Shown here piece by piece: positions 1 to 10,004 of a stretch of 64,000 bases of DNA. The notes below the pieces were generated by a model. The model was not told where the DNA came from. It saw nothing but the letters and a program-made list of their open reading frames with translations, and made no database searches. Source of the DNA: Hyaloraphidium curvatum (lineage: Eukaryota > Monoblepharomycota > Hyaloraphidiomycetes > Hyaloraphidiales > Hyaloraphidiaceae); contig JAIVFI010000021.1 in the NCBI GenBank assembly GCA_025558095.1, positions 434,001 through 498,000 of the forward strand, given 5' to 3'. Position 1 is the first letter of the stretch; each line of letters begins with the position of its first letter. The translations under genes were made by a program, and so were the position numbers.

Positions 1-175
1 AACGTCCTGCACATCTTGCATAATGCCTCTGGGTCAATCGATGCTCATACTTAAGATTTCGTCACTTCATCCATTACATCCGCTAGGCTAGGTTGTGTGT
101 TCAAACCTTCTCCGGCGACATGCCGTGATTCAAGCACTGTTGACCACACATCACCTGGGCTTTGCGCACATAGCG

Positions 176-940
176 CTAGACCATCCTTTGAACGCATACG
201 CTCCATCCCAGCGGCAGCCTGATATCTTCCAGGTGCGCGATTGGGACGTCACGAATTAGCAATGGAGAACAGGGTACGGTCATTTTAGCCACCCCCTGTC
301 CATCTTGGATACCGCAGTTCTCACTGTCAGGAGCACAGCACTGAATGCCGCAGTCCGTGGCGATTCTGGTCAGGCCTCTGGTGGCGGCCCGGCAAATGCT
401 GCTAACACGATGTGTACAACGACTTTTACCGACCTCCCCAGTAGACCGAGTTTCTGAAGTTCACTGTCGATGGATTGCACGTTAGAGCGTTGCGGCTCAA
501 AGCAATAAATGGTCCGCAGTCTATCATTGTCGGTTCCAGTAACGATGGATGGGTGCTAGACTTCGTTGACCTGTAAACACGTGCGTGCCCCACGGCTGCT
601 TAACCGGTTGAATCGTGCTAGACTTTTGGATTCCGGTGTACGGTGCCCAGTAGCCGAGCCACCCGTTGCGGCCAATGTTGCAAGCGATTAGCACGAGCGT
701 CTTGTCTAATCGCGGATCCAGATCATGCAATTTCCGAAGAAGCAGGGAAGTCGGGTACTTGTTACCATCAACTAGGGTTTCTCTCGATATGTTGCGAAAG
801 CGGGATGCGAGCGTTGCCGCGTCGCCTCGCGAGCAGTTTCTTTTCGTTGGACGAAGGGGTGGAGGAGGCGGAGCGAGCTTCACAGCTCGCCACCAGGCAA
901 GAACCACGACAGCTGTAAAAAGCTTGGTAAGATGCGGCAC
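176..940 (-). CDS. Putative membrane-anchored FkbM-type methyltransferase (partial model)
   Basis: I assign this tentatively to the FkbM/Methyltransferase_21 type. The ATG at 940 starts a short N-terminus with a hydrophobic stretch (LFTAVVVLAWW), as in a type II Golgi anchor. The first exon then reads DKTLVLIACNIGRNGW, which resembles the D-x-GAN-x-G SAM-binding start. After an intron, the exon near 510-430 reads IYCFEPQRSN, the FEP motif. A third exon (phase 2 splice from about 427 to 361) reads on to a stop at 176. The C-terminal acidic motif of the family is not visible, so the 3' end may be wrong or the gene damaged. It is divergent from the gene at 1047, with about 106 bp between the starts. 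Confidence 0.38.
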
Positions 941-1046
941 TGTCTAGCATTTTGGCCGGTCAGAAGTTGTGAATTCAGAAGAACGTGTGAAATCGATTCC
1001 GTGGCGCCAAGGGAAGTGCTGTCCAACCGCCCCATTATCATTCAGA

Positions 1047-2090
1047 ATGCAAGGCGGTTTGAGGGAATGGAAGCACGCCGTCGTGGCGACAGGCTGCATT
1101 ATTCTCTTGGTCTTCACTACGTACTCCGGGCGTCCCTACGAAGTTTCGGAGCCGATGGCGTCCATGGAAATGCCTTCTGCCTTTGTACGCTATGTTCCTT
1201 CGCTCTGGGAACGGAACTGGGCCGAGTACGTGGGAGCCACCAACACGACGGATCCCTGCCGCAGGCTCCAAGAGGCCACAGAGCAGGAGCGCGTTCGGGC
1301 TTATCTAGCCAGCGCCGGTGCTATCAACAACGGACTGCGGCCGATACACACAGAAAACACGGACGAAGACATCATCCTGTCAAAACTGATCTACCGCCGC
1401 GCTGACGGGTCAAAGTACGCAAGATTCTTAGAGCCCTTGATTGGTGGACTCCGTCATCCGGACATGTGCCTCCCTGGCCAGGTGGAGCAGAATGCCAACA
1501 GGTCCTTTATCATCTATGATTGGAGGGCAAATGGCCAGGAGTCCTTCAAGACGGGGAACAAAAGCTGCTCGGACCAGGTGTTTTACTTTGACATGGGGGC
1601 CAGTACGTGGGCCTCTGGCGGAGGTGGTCCCTCTATTTCCTGGTTTTACGAAATCTACCGCGACCGCGGACTAAAGTTCTCGCGCATGTTTCTATGGGAA
1701 GCCGGTAAACTGGATCCGGTTCCGCTCTTTGCGCAATTCCCAGAGGATGTACGGCCGTTTGTACACTACTACAACATACCTGTGGATCGGGAATCAAACG
1801 GAATGTTCAACAGCTTCAACGCTATTCTGGCAACAGCGACCGAAAAGGACTACGTCGTGGTCAAACTTGACATTGACAACGCTGCCGTCGAAGATGCAGT
1901 AGCCAGCCAGTTGATGGGTTCCCCACAGCTCGCGTCTTTGGTGGATGAGTTCTATTATGAGCACCACACAAATTATAACCCCATGGCCCAGCGGTGGGGC
2001 TGTGATGAGCGCTGCCCCCGTCTGTCTGTTTCGTACAACATATTTACCAAGCTCCGCGGGTTGGGCATTCGAGCACACAGTTGGACATGA
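1047..2090 (+). CDS. Type II membrane protein, conserved but function unknown
   Basis: This is a single-exon gene of 347 codons. I chose the ATG at 1047 because the longer frame opens with GTG, and from 1047 the protein has a short basic head followed by a transmembrane anchor (about residues 10-26). The lumenal part has two N-glycosylation sequons early on. It contains segments such as YFDMGASTW, GPSISWFYEIY, VVVKLDIDN and EFYYEHHTNYNPM. The DMGAS and KLDID blocks recall the nucleotide-binding and acidic strands of class I methyltransferases, but I cannot name a characterised family. The gene lies beside other Golgi-type enzymes and may act on glycans; that is inference. Confidence 0.7.
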   Translation: MQGGLREWKHAVVATGCIILLVFTTYSGRPYEVSEPMASMEMPSAFVRYVPSLWERNWAEYVGATNTTDPCRRLQEATEQERVRAYLASAGAINNGLRPIHTENTDEDIILSKLIYRRADGSKYARFLEPLIGGLRHPDMCLPGQVEQNANRSFIIYDWRANGQESFKTGNKSCSDQVFYFDMGASTWASGGGGPSISWFYEIYRDRGLKFSRMFLWEAGKLDPVPLFAQFPEDVRPFVHYYNIPVDRESNGMFNSFNAILATATEKDYVVVKLDIDNAAVEDAVASQLMGSPQLASLVDEFYYEHHTNYNPMAQRWGCDERCPRLSVSYNIFTKLRGLGIRAHSWT

Positions 2091-2784
2091 TATGATGCGA
2101 AAACTATACACCACCAGCGTTCATTACTGGCTTTCGGGCAACAGGTGTTCTGACCGCCGATCTCCTACTACCCCTCCATGTATTGACGACGACAGCTATG
2201 TTGTGCGGTCCTACAATTGACGCATGAACATTTTCTGAGTCCATCCACCTGCACGGCGGCAGGTGCTGCGGGCCCCTGGCGCTAGAGCGGTTCTCGCACA
2301 GGGCGTCCACTGGTCCAGCATCAAACCGTTCCCGGCAGCCCCGGCGCGCGCCAAACTTCCAAATGAAAAGGAAATAGCGACATGTGCGCCGAAAGTACGA
2401 GCTGTCCACACTTATGTGGGCGATCACGCGCAGTGGTATCTTTCCTCCAACTTCTCTCCGACAGGCGTGTGTGCGGGCCCTCTACAACCATCAATGACCT
2501 CTAGCTTAAACGCAAAGTTTGATTTGGCTACACGCAGCAACACCATGGAACCTTGACAGCGGGTTCGCGGCACGCAGAGTCAGAGCTCGGACATATCTGG
2601 AACATCCTTCACGTTCGGGAGATGGTAGCTCATATGGATATTATTCAGCATTTGCGGCGGTAGTTCGAGCTTTTGCAAGGATTTGGGAGGTGGCGGGGGG
2701 GCGGCGGACCGTCTTGATTTCTAACCCGTAGTCTATGCGTTACGGCACGACATTAACTCCCGAGCTCACCAACATCTTTGCCCC
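2091..2784. other. Intergenic stretch without recognisable gene
   Basis: Only short overlapping ORFs without family features occur here. I see no tRNA, TIR or tandem repeat. Confidence 0.5.
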
Positions 2785-4044
2785 ATGCCACAGCATTGGT
2801 TGCAAGCAGCAACATTGGGCGTCGCTCTGCTACTTGTGCCATCGCTTTTCGTGTTTCCGAGGGAGCGGTTAGTGTTTTCCGTGCTGGAGAGCACCGTTCC
2901 TGGAGCCGAACGAGCCGAGAGCTTTAGTCACCCATGGACGGAGCAAGTTCGGCAGGATTTTATTCCTTTTGAGGAGGGCATTTCGCGCACTATGGTTGAC
3001 GCTGCAGAATCAAGCCTGCGGGCCAGAAACATTGTTTACCTGCGAGTCAAAATCGTTGACGGCATTCTGTACGCTGAACCCGCACAGAACAGCAACGATG
3101 TCCATCCCATGGTTCTCATGATTTTGCGCATCCTCTGCCGACGCGTTCTGCCCAACCTCGATTTCGTGCTTTCCTTAAGTGACGGTCCCAGCTTTCCCAG
3201 AACGGGGCCGAGGCTTCCTGCGCTATCTTTCGATCAGAGCTCTTTCGCATGGGACATAGCATATCCGTACTTCTCATTTCTCTGGATTCCAGCGAACAAA
3301 TCGATGGCCGAACCGGTGTATCGACAGGGGAACGTGCCTTGGGATCAAAAGAAACCCCTGGCCTTTTGGCGCGGCAGCTCTACAGCCGGAGCACATACTG
3401 CAACATCGTGGAGGAATGCCTCGAGGTTCAAGCTGGTTTCTTTGTGCCGCATGCGACCGGACTTGTGTGATGCAGGCATGACAAGCCTGGTGCAGATTGT
3501 TGGTGGAGAGCCAGTTGCGAAGGCAATCATGAGCGAGTTCGGGCCCCTTGCCAACAGGAGTGCCGACAACGAGTTCCTCAAATTTAAGACCGCCATTATT
3601 GTGGACGGGAACTTGGGTGTCGCGTCGCGATCTAAGGTTATGTTGCAGGGCAACTCAGTTGTTCTGTGGCAGGAGACCAAGTATCGTGAATTTTTCTACT
3701 CTCTACTTCGACCTTACGTGCACTATATTCCCCTGGCAAAATCATTGGAGGATCTCTACACGCAATTGGAGTGGATTCGCGCAAACGACGGTCGCGCGCG
3801 CCAGATTGCTGAGCGGGGTCAGAGATATGCAATGGATCACTTCCATGCCGACGCCGTGGATGCCTACTTCCATCATGTTTTGGCAACGTATGGCAAGCTT
3901 CAGAATTACTCTGTTGCGTTGTCTGAACAAGAACGGGAGATGAACAAAGTCCGAATTGGCCTCAACAATGGGCAGACCATGCTACTGCATTTTCCGTGGT
4001 GCTCGGCAAAGCTCTTGGAGCAGAATGAAGGCCGCGATCAATGA
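2785..4044 (+). CDS. CAP10/GT90-family glycosyltransferase (POGLUT/KDELC-like)
   Basis: This 419-codon single-exon gene begins at an ATG followed by an N-terminal transmembrane anchor (about residues 8-25). The catalytic region follows the CAP10 order: PYFSFLWIP near residue 155, the block LAFWRGSSTAG near 195, NASRFKLVSLC near 215, FKTAIIVDGNLG near 270, SKVMLQGNSVVLWQ near 285, and the closing EFFYSLLRPYVHYIPL near 305 with the basic helix after it. Family members add glucose or xylose (CAP10 in fungi: capsule xylosylation) from UDP-sugars in the ER or Golgi. Length fits a minimal GT90. The exact sugar cannot be read from the sequence. Confidence 0.85.
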   Translation: MPQHWLQAATLGVALLLVPSLFVFPRERLVFSVLESTVPGAERAESFSHPWTEQVRQDFIPFEEGISRTMVDAAESSLRARNIVYLRVKIVDGILYAEPAQNSNDVHPMVLMILRILCRRVLPNLDFVLSLSDGPSFPRTGPRLPALSFDQSSFAWDIAYPYFSFLWIPANKSMAEPVYRQGNVPWDQKKPLAFWRGSSTAGAHTATSWRNASRFKLVSLCRMRPDLCDAGMTSLVQIVGGEPVAKAIMSEFGPLANRSADNEFLKFKTAIIVDGNLGVASRSKVMLQGNSVVLWQETKYREFFYSLLRPYVHYIPLAKSLEDLYTQLEWIRANDGRARQIAERGQRYAMDHFHADAVDAYFHHVLATYGKLQNYSVALSEQEREMNKVRIGLNNGQTMLLHFPWCSAKLLEQNEGRDQ

Positions 4045-4127
4045 TGGTACGACTAATGAAGACTAAATGAAACCGTTGGCAGAGAGGACAGGTAGTAACC
4101 TTTTCAGCGGTCTGCAGTACACTTCGT

Positions 4128-5566
4128 TCACCCCTCTCTTAAAGCCGCACCCCAGCTCAAAGCAACATGGTCCATGCAAGCCCGCACGGCGGCCCACATT
4201 CGGTCGCCATCAATGGTAACGTCGCCATAGTTGCGCCACAGCTCCCATTCCGATCTGGGGCCCAAGTCCGTGCGCTCCCTAGCACTTTCTCGCGCGCGAT
4301 CCGCCGTGGACAATTCAACATTAGGAGTGATCTCCTCCTTCCGCACATGGTATCTCATGTCCATAAGGGTAGAGAAGTGCTGCCATATGCCACCCTCAAG
4401 GCTTTCCGAGCGGCCTGTGTTCACGTCCCAGTAGTCGATGTGGATGAACGCCGCTCCTCGGGGCAGGAATGTGCACGCAAAGCTCATGGAACCCGAGACG
4501 GTGATGACAACGGCATACCGCCTCATCAGCTGGCACTGCTCCGGCAAAGACAAGGATCCGGGATCCGGGATCAAATCCACGGGTACGGTCAATCGGGCCT
4601 GCAAAAGCCGATGGAGCTCCAAAATGTTTGTGATCGTGCGACGCCCGCGCTTGTGTAGAATTCCGACGCGAAGAGAGGAGAGTGTAGGCAGCCTCGGATA
4701 CCCGGCTGCGACCAAGACTTGGTCGACAAACTCTTCAAACAAGCCATCGTCATCATTGCGCATCCCGTACGCTTCCGTGCCCACAACGAGATTCCGCATG
4801 CACGTTAGGCCCGCACTGATTGGCCGGCGTAGTGTGTCGAGTTTGGCACTGAAGAGCGACGACAAAAGACGAAGCCGAAGGCAGCCTTCATAGAACTCAG
4901 CGTCGTCTGAAAACCATACTCAGAGACAAACTTAGTGGCAGCACGATTGAACTCACATCGCTCGTCCCTGGTCCCATTGCAGTACCAGTGGATCCCGGTA
5001 AGCAGCAACCTGTAACCTCGCGGGCTCCCTAGAAGCTTGAAGCGTCGAATCAGCCTCCAGAATGGAAAGAAGTCGTCGCCTAGCGCGTGGCCGAAGTTCG
5101 CCGGCCAAAACGGCTCGTAGATGAGCGCGACGTCTTCTTCCATCTCTTCAAAGTCGGCCGAGGGCAAATGTTCGTACGTAACGTCCACCGCGATGGAAAA
5201 GTTCGCCGGAATCTGGGCACGCAGGTAGGCAAGCGGCTTTGGCAGGCCAGTGGAGAAATCCGAATCTACGAGGGGCACGTCGGCATGCGACGGCACGCGG
5301 TAGAATTTGATCCGTCCAGAAGTGCGATTCACGCAGACGTTGCGGAAGTGACACCTTCGGTGCCGGGGGTCTTCGGTTCCGGTGCATCGCACCGTCGAGT
5401 AGGGTCCGAGCCGCCCGTTCAAACGAGGGTCGCGTCCAGATGGATGAAGCACCGGACGACCAGTGAGGGACCATAGCAAGAGGAAAGCAAGTGCTGGGCC
5501 AGCAAGCCGGAGTAGGACGCGGCGGAAGTCTCCGAGCATGAACGCGTGCAACCACACCACGGGCAA
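4128..5566 (-). CDS. GT61 (DUF563/EOGT-like) glycosyltransferase, two exons
   Basis: Two minus-strand frames join through an inferred 71-nt intron at 4849-4919 (GTATGG donor, pyrimidine-rich acceptor, phase 2). The N-terminus holds a signal anchor (LAGPALAFLLLWSL); the ATG at 5539 is an alternative start placed closer to it. Exon 1 shows the GT61 signatures NFGHALGDDFFPFWRLI and a C-rich stretch. Exon 2 shows NLVVGTEAYG, RVGILHKRGRRTI, LPEQCQLMRRYAVVIT and GSMSFACTFLPRGAAFI, in the family order. GT61 enzymes transfer xylose, arabinose or O-GlcNAc in the secretory pathway. The gene is convergent with the GT90 gene at 2785. Confidence 0.82.
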
Positions 5567-5608
5567 TCAGGGGAAGTGATCGGGGTTCCGCGACTCCAAC
5601 CGACGCCC

Positions 5609-6898
5609 TCACGGCGCCAACGAAGGCCTTGACGCGGCGCTGGAGGCCTTGTTTGAGTTGGTCTTTACATTTGCTGCGGTTTTCGCCTCTGATGTCGCAA
5701 CTACTACCGTTAGAGAGGCCCGGAGTGAAGATGAAGATGGCATTGGGACGGAGGGGAAGCTGGTGCGCCTTTCCCTACCCCTTCTGGCAAAGCTCAAGAC
5801 CAAAATGGCGAGGAAGGCGGTCGCTTCTCGTTTAAATGCGAGACGCCAGCTCGTCACTCCCCGCGCTTTGTACCCATGGACTTTGCCGATCGCCGTGCTC
5901 CCCGTGGCTTCGGAAGAACAGCTGTCGGAAGTCACCACCGGCGCAGAGCTGAATCTCGGGATCGATGTCGTCAACGCTTTCGCGCGGACAGTGTCGACCA
6001 AACTCTCCATCTTTTCGCAGGCCGGCGCTTCTTCTACAAATCCGCGCGTGGCGGTGTTCACGCGGTCGCTGAAGTTTGTGAGCTTCGTGCTCTCTTCGTC
6101 AGGATTCGACGCCGCCCGCTTGGTTATGTTCAACGACCTACTGCTCTTGGTCGCGGATGCCGCTGCAAAGGAGCTCAAGGCATTCTTGGGAGAGGAGGGG
6201 CGCGATCCGACCGACGAGGAGCACGATACTCTATTCCTTCAGGTCTGGAGACTCTCCGTGCATTGGTCTGGCGTGTGTATGGTAGCTAAGCACCTCCGCA
6301 GGTCATGGATTTGGTTGTATCTTCGCTGCGAGAAGCGATCTACTCTGTGGATCCTCGGTCCCCGCTCGTCGCACATTCCAGTTTGAGGCACTACAAGCCC
6401 CAGCTCGCTCGGTTTCTGAGGTCCGCGAGTTCCATTTTGGAAGAGGCGGAAGCGCAGCCGGCCGGAGCCGGCGTTCGCTTGGTGGATTGGTGCAGGGTTC
6501 TGTTCGGTACCGATGTCGACCTACACAACAAAGAGTGTGTTGAGGCTCGCAGAATTGCGACCAAGAAGGTGGCTCGCGCTTTGTCGGCCGTCGAAGCCGA
6601 CGCAGTGACGCATGCGGATACAGAACGTCCTGCTCGACCTCAGATCTTACATTGCAAAGCTGGAAGATCCAGAGCGATACCTTGCGATCGAACAGGACCA
6701 GTTCTCCAGCCCACAGGCGTTCCAAAACTGGCGAAAAGGCGAACGAAAGTATGCGACCGGTTTAGTCAACTCGTTGGTCCTCAGGTACCCGGATCTGCAG
6801 GGGGCCTTGGTGAGTCGCGTTGCAAGATGACACAGATTGAGCTGAAGTGAGGAACGTAAGCAATCATCTGTTGCGGCCCCGCCTCCGTCGCAAGCATG
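5609..6898 (+). pseudogene. Truncated duplicate of the 5' third of the UNC13-like gene
   Basis: These 1.29 kb repeat 14403-15692 with only about ten base differences by eye, including the first two introns (here 6243-6301 and 6569-6623). The copy stops inside what is intron 3/early exon 4 of the intact gene and lacks the MHD1, C2 and MHD2 regions. Its start codon position reads ACG where the intact gene has ATG, and a few bases next to it are missing. At the right edge a 7-bp insertion precedes eight more matching bases (CGTCGTTC). Reading frames are still open, so the duplication is young. It is unlikely to make a functional protein. Confidence 0.9.
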
Positions 6899-6912
6899 GA
6901 GGACCGTCGTTC

Positions 6913-7596
6913 TCCCGTTGGGATGGAACGTCTTGGCAGCCTGTAACTCCTTCGGACTTACTTTGAAGAAATGCGATTCATCGCTTCGGGCCCCCGGGTC
7001 AGATGTACTCATCGGTGCGCCCCCGAACTACATGCGAGTACCAAGTGACGTGTTGGATTCTCAATGACACACCCTGCGCGGAACCCTATTGCCGGCATAA
7101 CTCCACGACGACTGGGGAATGAGGTTGCATTTTTATACAATGATCTCTGATGGCCAAGGTAGTCTTTACACGCCTTTCGAGGTGGGACCTTGGCGGACCT
7201 GAATCGAACTGCAGTCGGCCCAAATACGCGAAATGACGGAGCGACTTGGCGCAATGTTGGCAGTTTCCAGTCGTCATCCCCGTCCCGGAATGGGTTCATT
7301 GTCGCTGGCGGTGGACAGCCGTGGAAACGGTGGGGATGTTCTCGAGGATGGCCGAAGTCCTGGTGTGGTTTCTAGATATATTTGCACATTCTGCCGGTGC
7401 GTTTGACCTCAAAATGTGTAACAACCGCCAGAATCCGGGTTTCGGGAAGTACCCTCTGAGCTGTATGCGGTATGCAGCTATGAAGGATGTCGACCGAAAC
7501 TATGCATTGAGGTAAATTTCGTCGATTTTGGTTAGCTCACACGAGGAATGAATTCCCTTACACCAAACACTTCGGGCGAACAGACGGTTCCTCGAA
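6913..7596. other. Intergenic, with one dispersed repeat copy
   Basis: I find no gene with family features here. The right half carries the dispersed repeat at 7408-7500, listed separately. Confidence 0.5.
7408..7500 (+). repeat. Dispersed repeat, copy 1 of 2
   Basis: The segment starting CCTCAAAATG and containing GAATCCGGGTTTC and GGAAGTACCC recurs at 58528-58630 with small changes and one insertion of about 20 bp. Both copies end near a GGATGTCGA block. The source of the repeat is unknown. Confidence 0.75.
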
Positions 7597-8424
7597 ATGG
7601 TAGCCAACTCCGTCGGCGGTACCCGCCGGCCACTGCCCGTGTTTCTCATTCTCGGCTTCCTGGCTCTCGCTCTGGGCCTCGCCCTCGTCTCCGCGCGCGG
7701 TGGTTCTCCGCCCGACCCTACCGGGCCCACCGTTCTGCCGGCGTATATCGCCGCGCTGCACTCGCTCAGGGCGCGGCTCGCGGCGTCGGCGGCGGCAGGG
7801 CCCCTGGTGTTGGAGGGGCATTCGGGGCAGGTGCTCGAGCAAACGGTGTACTACGCGACGGTCTTGGCGCGGGAGAGGTGGATTCGGAGGGTGTGCGAGA
7901 CAGGGTTCAATGCCGGTGGGCACGCGCACCGGCCCGCTGTGTCGGAGCGTCGTCGTCTGATCTGACTGCGTGGTTGCGCCGCAGGGCACAGCGCCGTCAA
8001 CTTCCTTTCCTCGAACCCGGACGTCCACCTGTATGCGTTCGACCTCCTCGGCCACAACTACTCGCAGGCGGCCCTTGAAGCCGTGTCCGCGCTGTTCCCC
8101 GGGCGCCTCCACGTCACGGGGGGCGACTCCTCCGTCACCCTCCCTGCCTTCGCCGCGGAGCACGGCGGGGGCCTCTGCGACTTTGTCAGCGTCGACGGCG
8201 GGCATTGGTACGAGGCCGCGATCTCCGACCTGCGCAACTTCCGGAAGATGGCCGCGCCGCGGAACCTGGTGGTGATTGACGACGTGGCATGCGGGCAGAA
8301 CTACTGCGAGGGCCCCAAGCTGGCGTGGGAGCAGGCCAAGAGGGAAGGATTGATCCGGGAGTTGGAGTGCTACTCGCTGGAATCTGGCAACAGAGGGTTC
8401 TGCATCGGGAGGTACATCGTGTGA
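7597..8424 (+). CDS. Membrane-anchored class I SAM methyltransferase (Methyltransf_24-like)
   Basis: Two exons join across an intron at 7916-7984 (69 nt, phase 1, branch-like TCTGAC), giving an in-frame motif CETGFNAGHSAVNFL, which is the glycine-rich SAM-binding loop. Exon 1 has a hydrophobic anchor near residues 14-31 (FLILGFLALALGLAL). Exon 2 continues with VHLYAFDLLGH (acidic end of strand 2), CDFVSVDGGHWYEAA, and NLVVIDDVACGQNYCEGP, typical of the Methyltransf_24 type. The stop is at 8422-8424. The substrate is unknown; location beside glycosyltransferases suggests sugar or glycan methylation in the Golgi (inference). Confidence 0.83.
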
Positions 8425-8563
8425 TGGTGGTTTATACAGTGGATACCGGATGTGCGGCCGCTGCTCAGTTGTTGGCTGTGTGCTGCGGCGACGGCTCGGT
8501 GGCACGAGGAGATCGAAGGGTAGTGTTCGGGGGGCAGGGCTTCGCTTTTCATGTACATGGCAC

Positions 8564-8615
8564 GCTGATTTGATCCATGTATATTGTACGCTGATTTGAT
8601 CCATGTATATTGTAC
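8564..8615 (+). repeat. Tandem duplication of a 26-bp unit
   Basis: The unit GCTGATTTGATCCATGTATA plus six further bases occurs twice head to tail, just downstream of the methyltransferase stop. Confidence 0.9.
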
Positions 8616-8757
8616 GCAATGCTATGGTTTTTCAAAACTCTGGCGATCGACAGGCCGCGAAGCTTCCAAAATGAAAGGAATAGAGTAGAGGAATTCCTAA
8701 AGAGGAGCTGAAGGAGGTCGGATGGTCGGGATAGCTAATCGACGGAGGCTCCATCTG

Positions 8758-9850
8758 CTACATGCAAACACATTTGTCCTCTAGCTTCAGCAAGAGTCGG
8801 TTCATAGATCCGCAGATTGCGAGATCGATCTTGAGGGCCGCCTCTCGGAGCTGAAGAGCAATAAAGGCGCGACTCAACGTCCGCGATGTGGATGAATCAA
8901 GCAATGCATCCCCTGGGAGCAAAAGCTCGTACCAGCGAGGAGATGCTGTGGAAACTTCGTCAGGGAAACTTCGCCAGGGCTTCTTGGCATTGAACTCGCC
9001 GCATTGAAGCCAAGGCGTAGATGGTGACACCGTGCTTGTCCTCATGATTACCATGATAAGGACGAGACAGTGCTCCTTCGCAACAGCATCCAGGAACAGG
9101 GCCCAGGATGTAATCCCCCAGCGCTACAACACTCATGGCCGTGATAGTCGGCACGATAGAGCTTCCATCCATCCTTTTGATCCAGAAAACGAAGTCCACA
9201 ATGCCCAATTGGTCTTCCAGCCGGTCAGCAGTTCGATGAGAAGCGCGAAAGTGCTGCGACGTGTCAAATGCCAGAATGTTCCCACCATGGCCGCCATGGT
9301 GCAATCTACCTGGTCCGAGGGAAGGCATTCATCACTGCCGCCGGCTCTGGTATACCGTTGAACCCAGTCGCCGAAGAAGAAATTTCAGACAGCTGCTCCG
9401 GGCGACGGCAGCAGGACTGGTTCCCGAGCTCAACGGCGCGGACATCGGAGGCGACAGGGGTCAATTACTCGCCGAAATCAATCAAAGCTTTCCGTAGACG
9501 GTCAACGATTGGCTCCAACGGCCGCTTATCCTCCGCGTTTGGCGTCGTCTCCTGGCGGGGCGGCTTGAAACGGCCCCACCGCTACCTCCCGGCTCTGCAG
9601 CCCATCGCACCCCCGCATCCCTTTTCAATCCAACAAAGTGCCCGGGATCAGCTCTGGAACGTGGCCTCCGTCTATCCCGCGGCACGCAAGCAACGCGAAT
9701 TTTGCCAGGAGCCCGAGAAACCGTCGGATCCCCAACAGGGAGGCTCAACGGCCCCAGACCCGATGCACAATGATACGGGTAGCTGGGTGTCTCCGGAGGC
9801 CGATAGACGGGCTGGAGGCGGCGGGGTCCAACTTTCGGCGGGAGCAAAGT
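8758..9850 (-). other. Unassigned minus-strand reading frames, possibly a decayed spliced gene
   Basis: Two overlapping minus-strand frames (9328-8960 and 9054-8758) carry protein-like stretches such as GNILAFDTSQHF, GIVDFVFWIKRMDG and SPRWYELLLPGDALL. A possible donor after a YHG codon run (GTAATC) could link them. A hydrophobic minus-strand stretch near 9700 could be an N-terminal anchor. I could not build one continuous model and recognise no family. A 45-bp piece near 9795-9845 resembles 19866-19910. It may be a pseudogene of a secretory enzyme. Confidence 0.25.
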
Positions 9851-10004
9851 TGAGCAAAGTTGGGGGGGACCCCTGCCTCCACACGTTCTCCTAACGACCG
9901 TTTACAACGGGGCAGCTTTCTCATCTTCAGCCGTTGGGCTGACCGATGCCTTCCGCGTCGGTCCGATTAGGTTGTTGTAGTAGAGCGAGTAGATCAGTTG
10001 CCTC

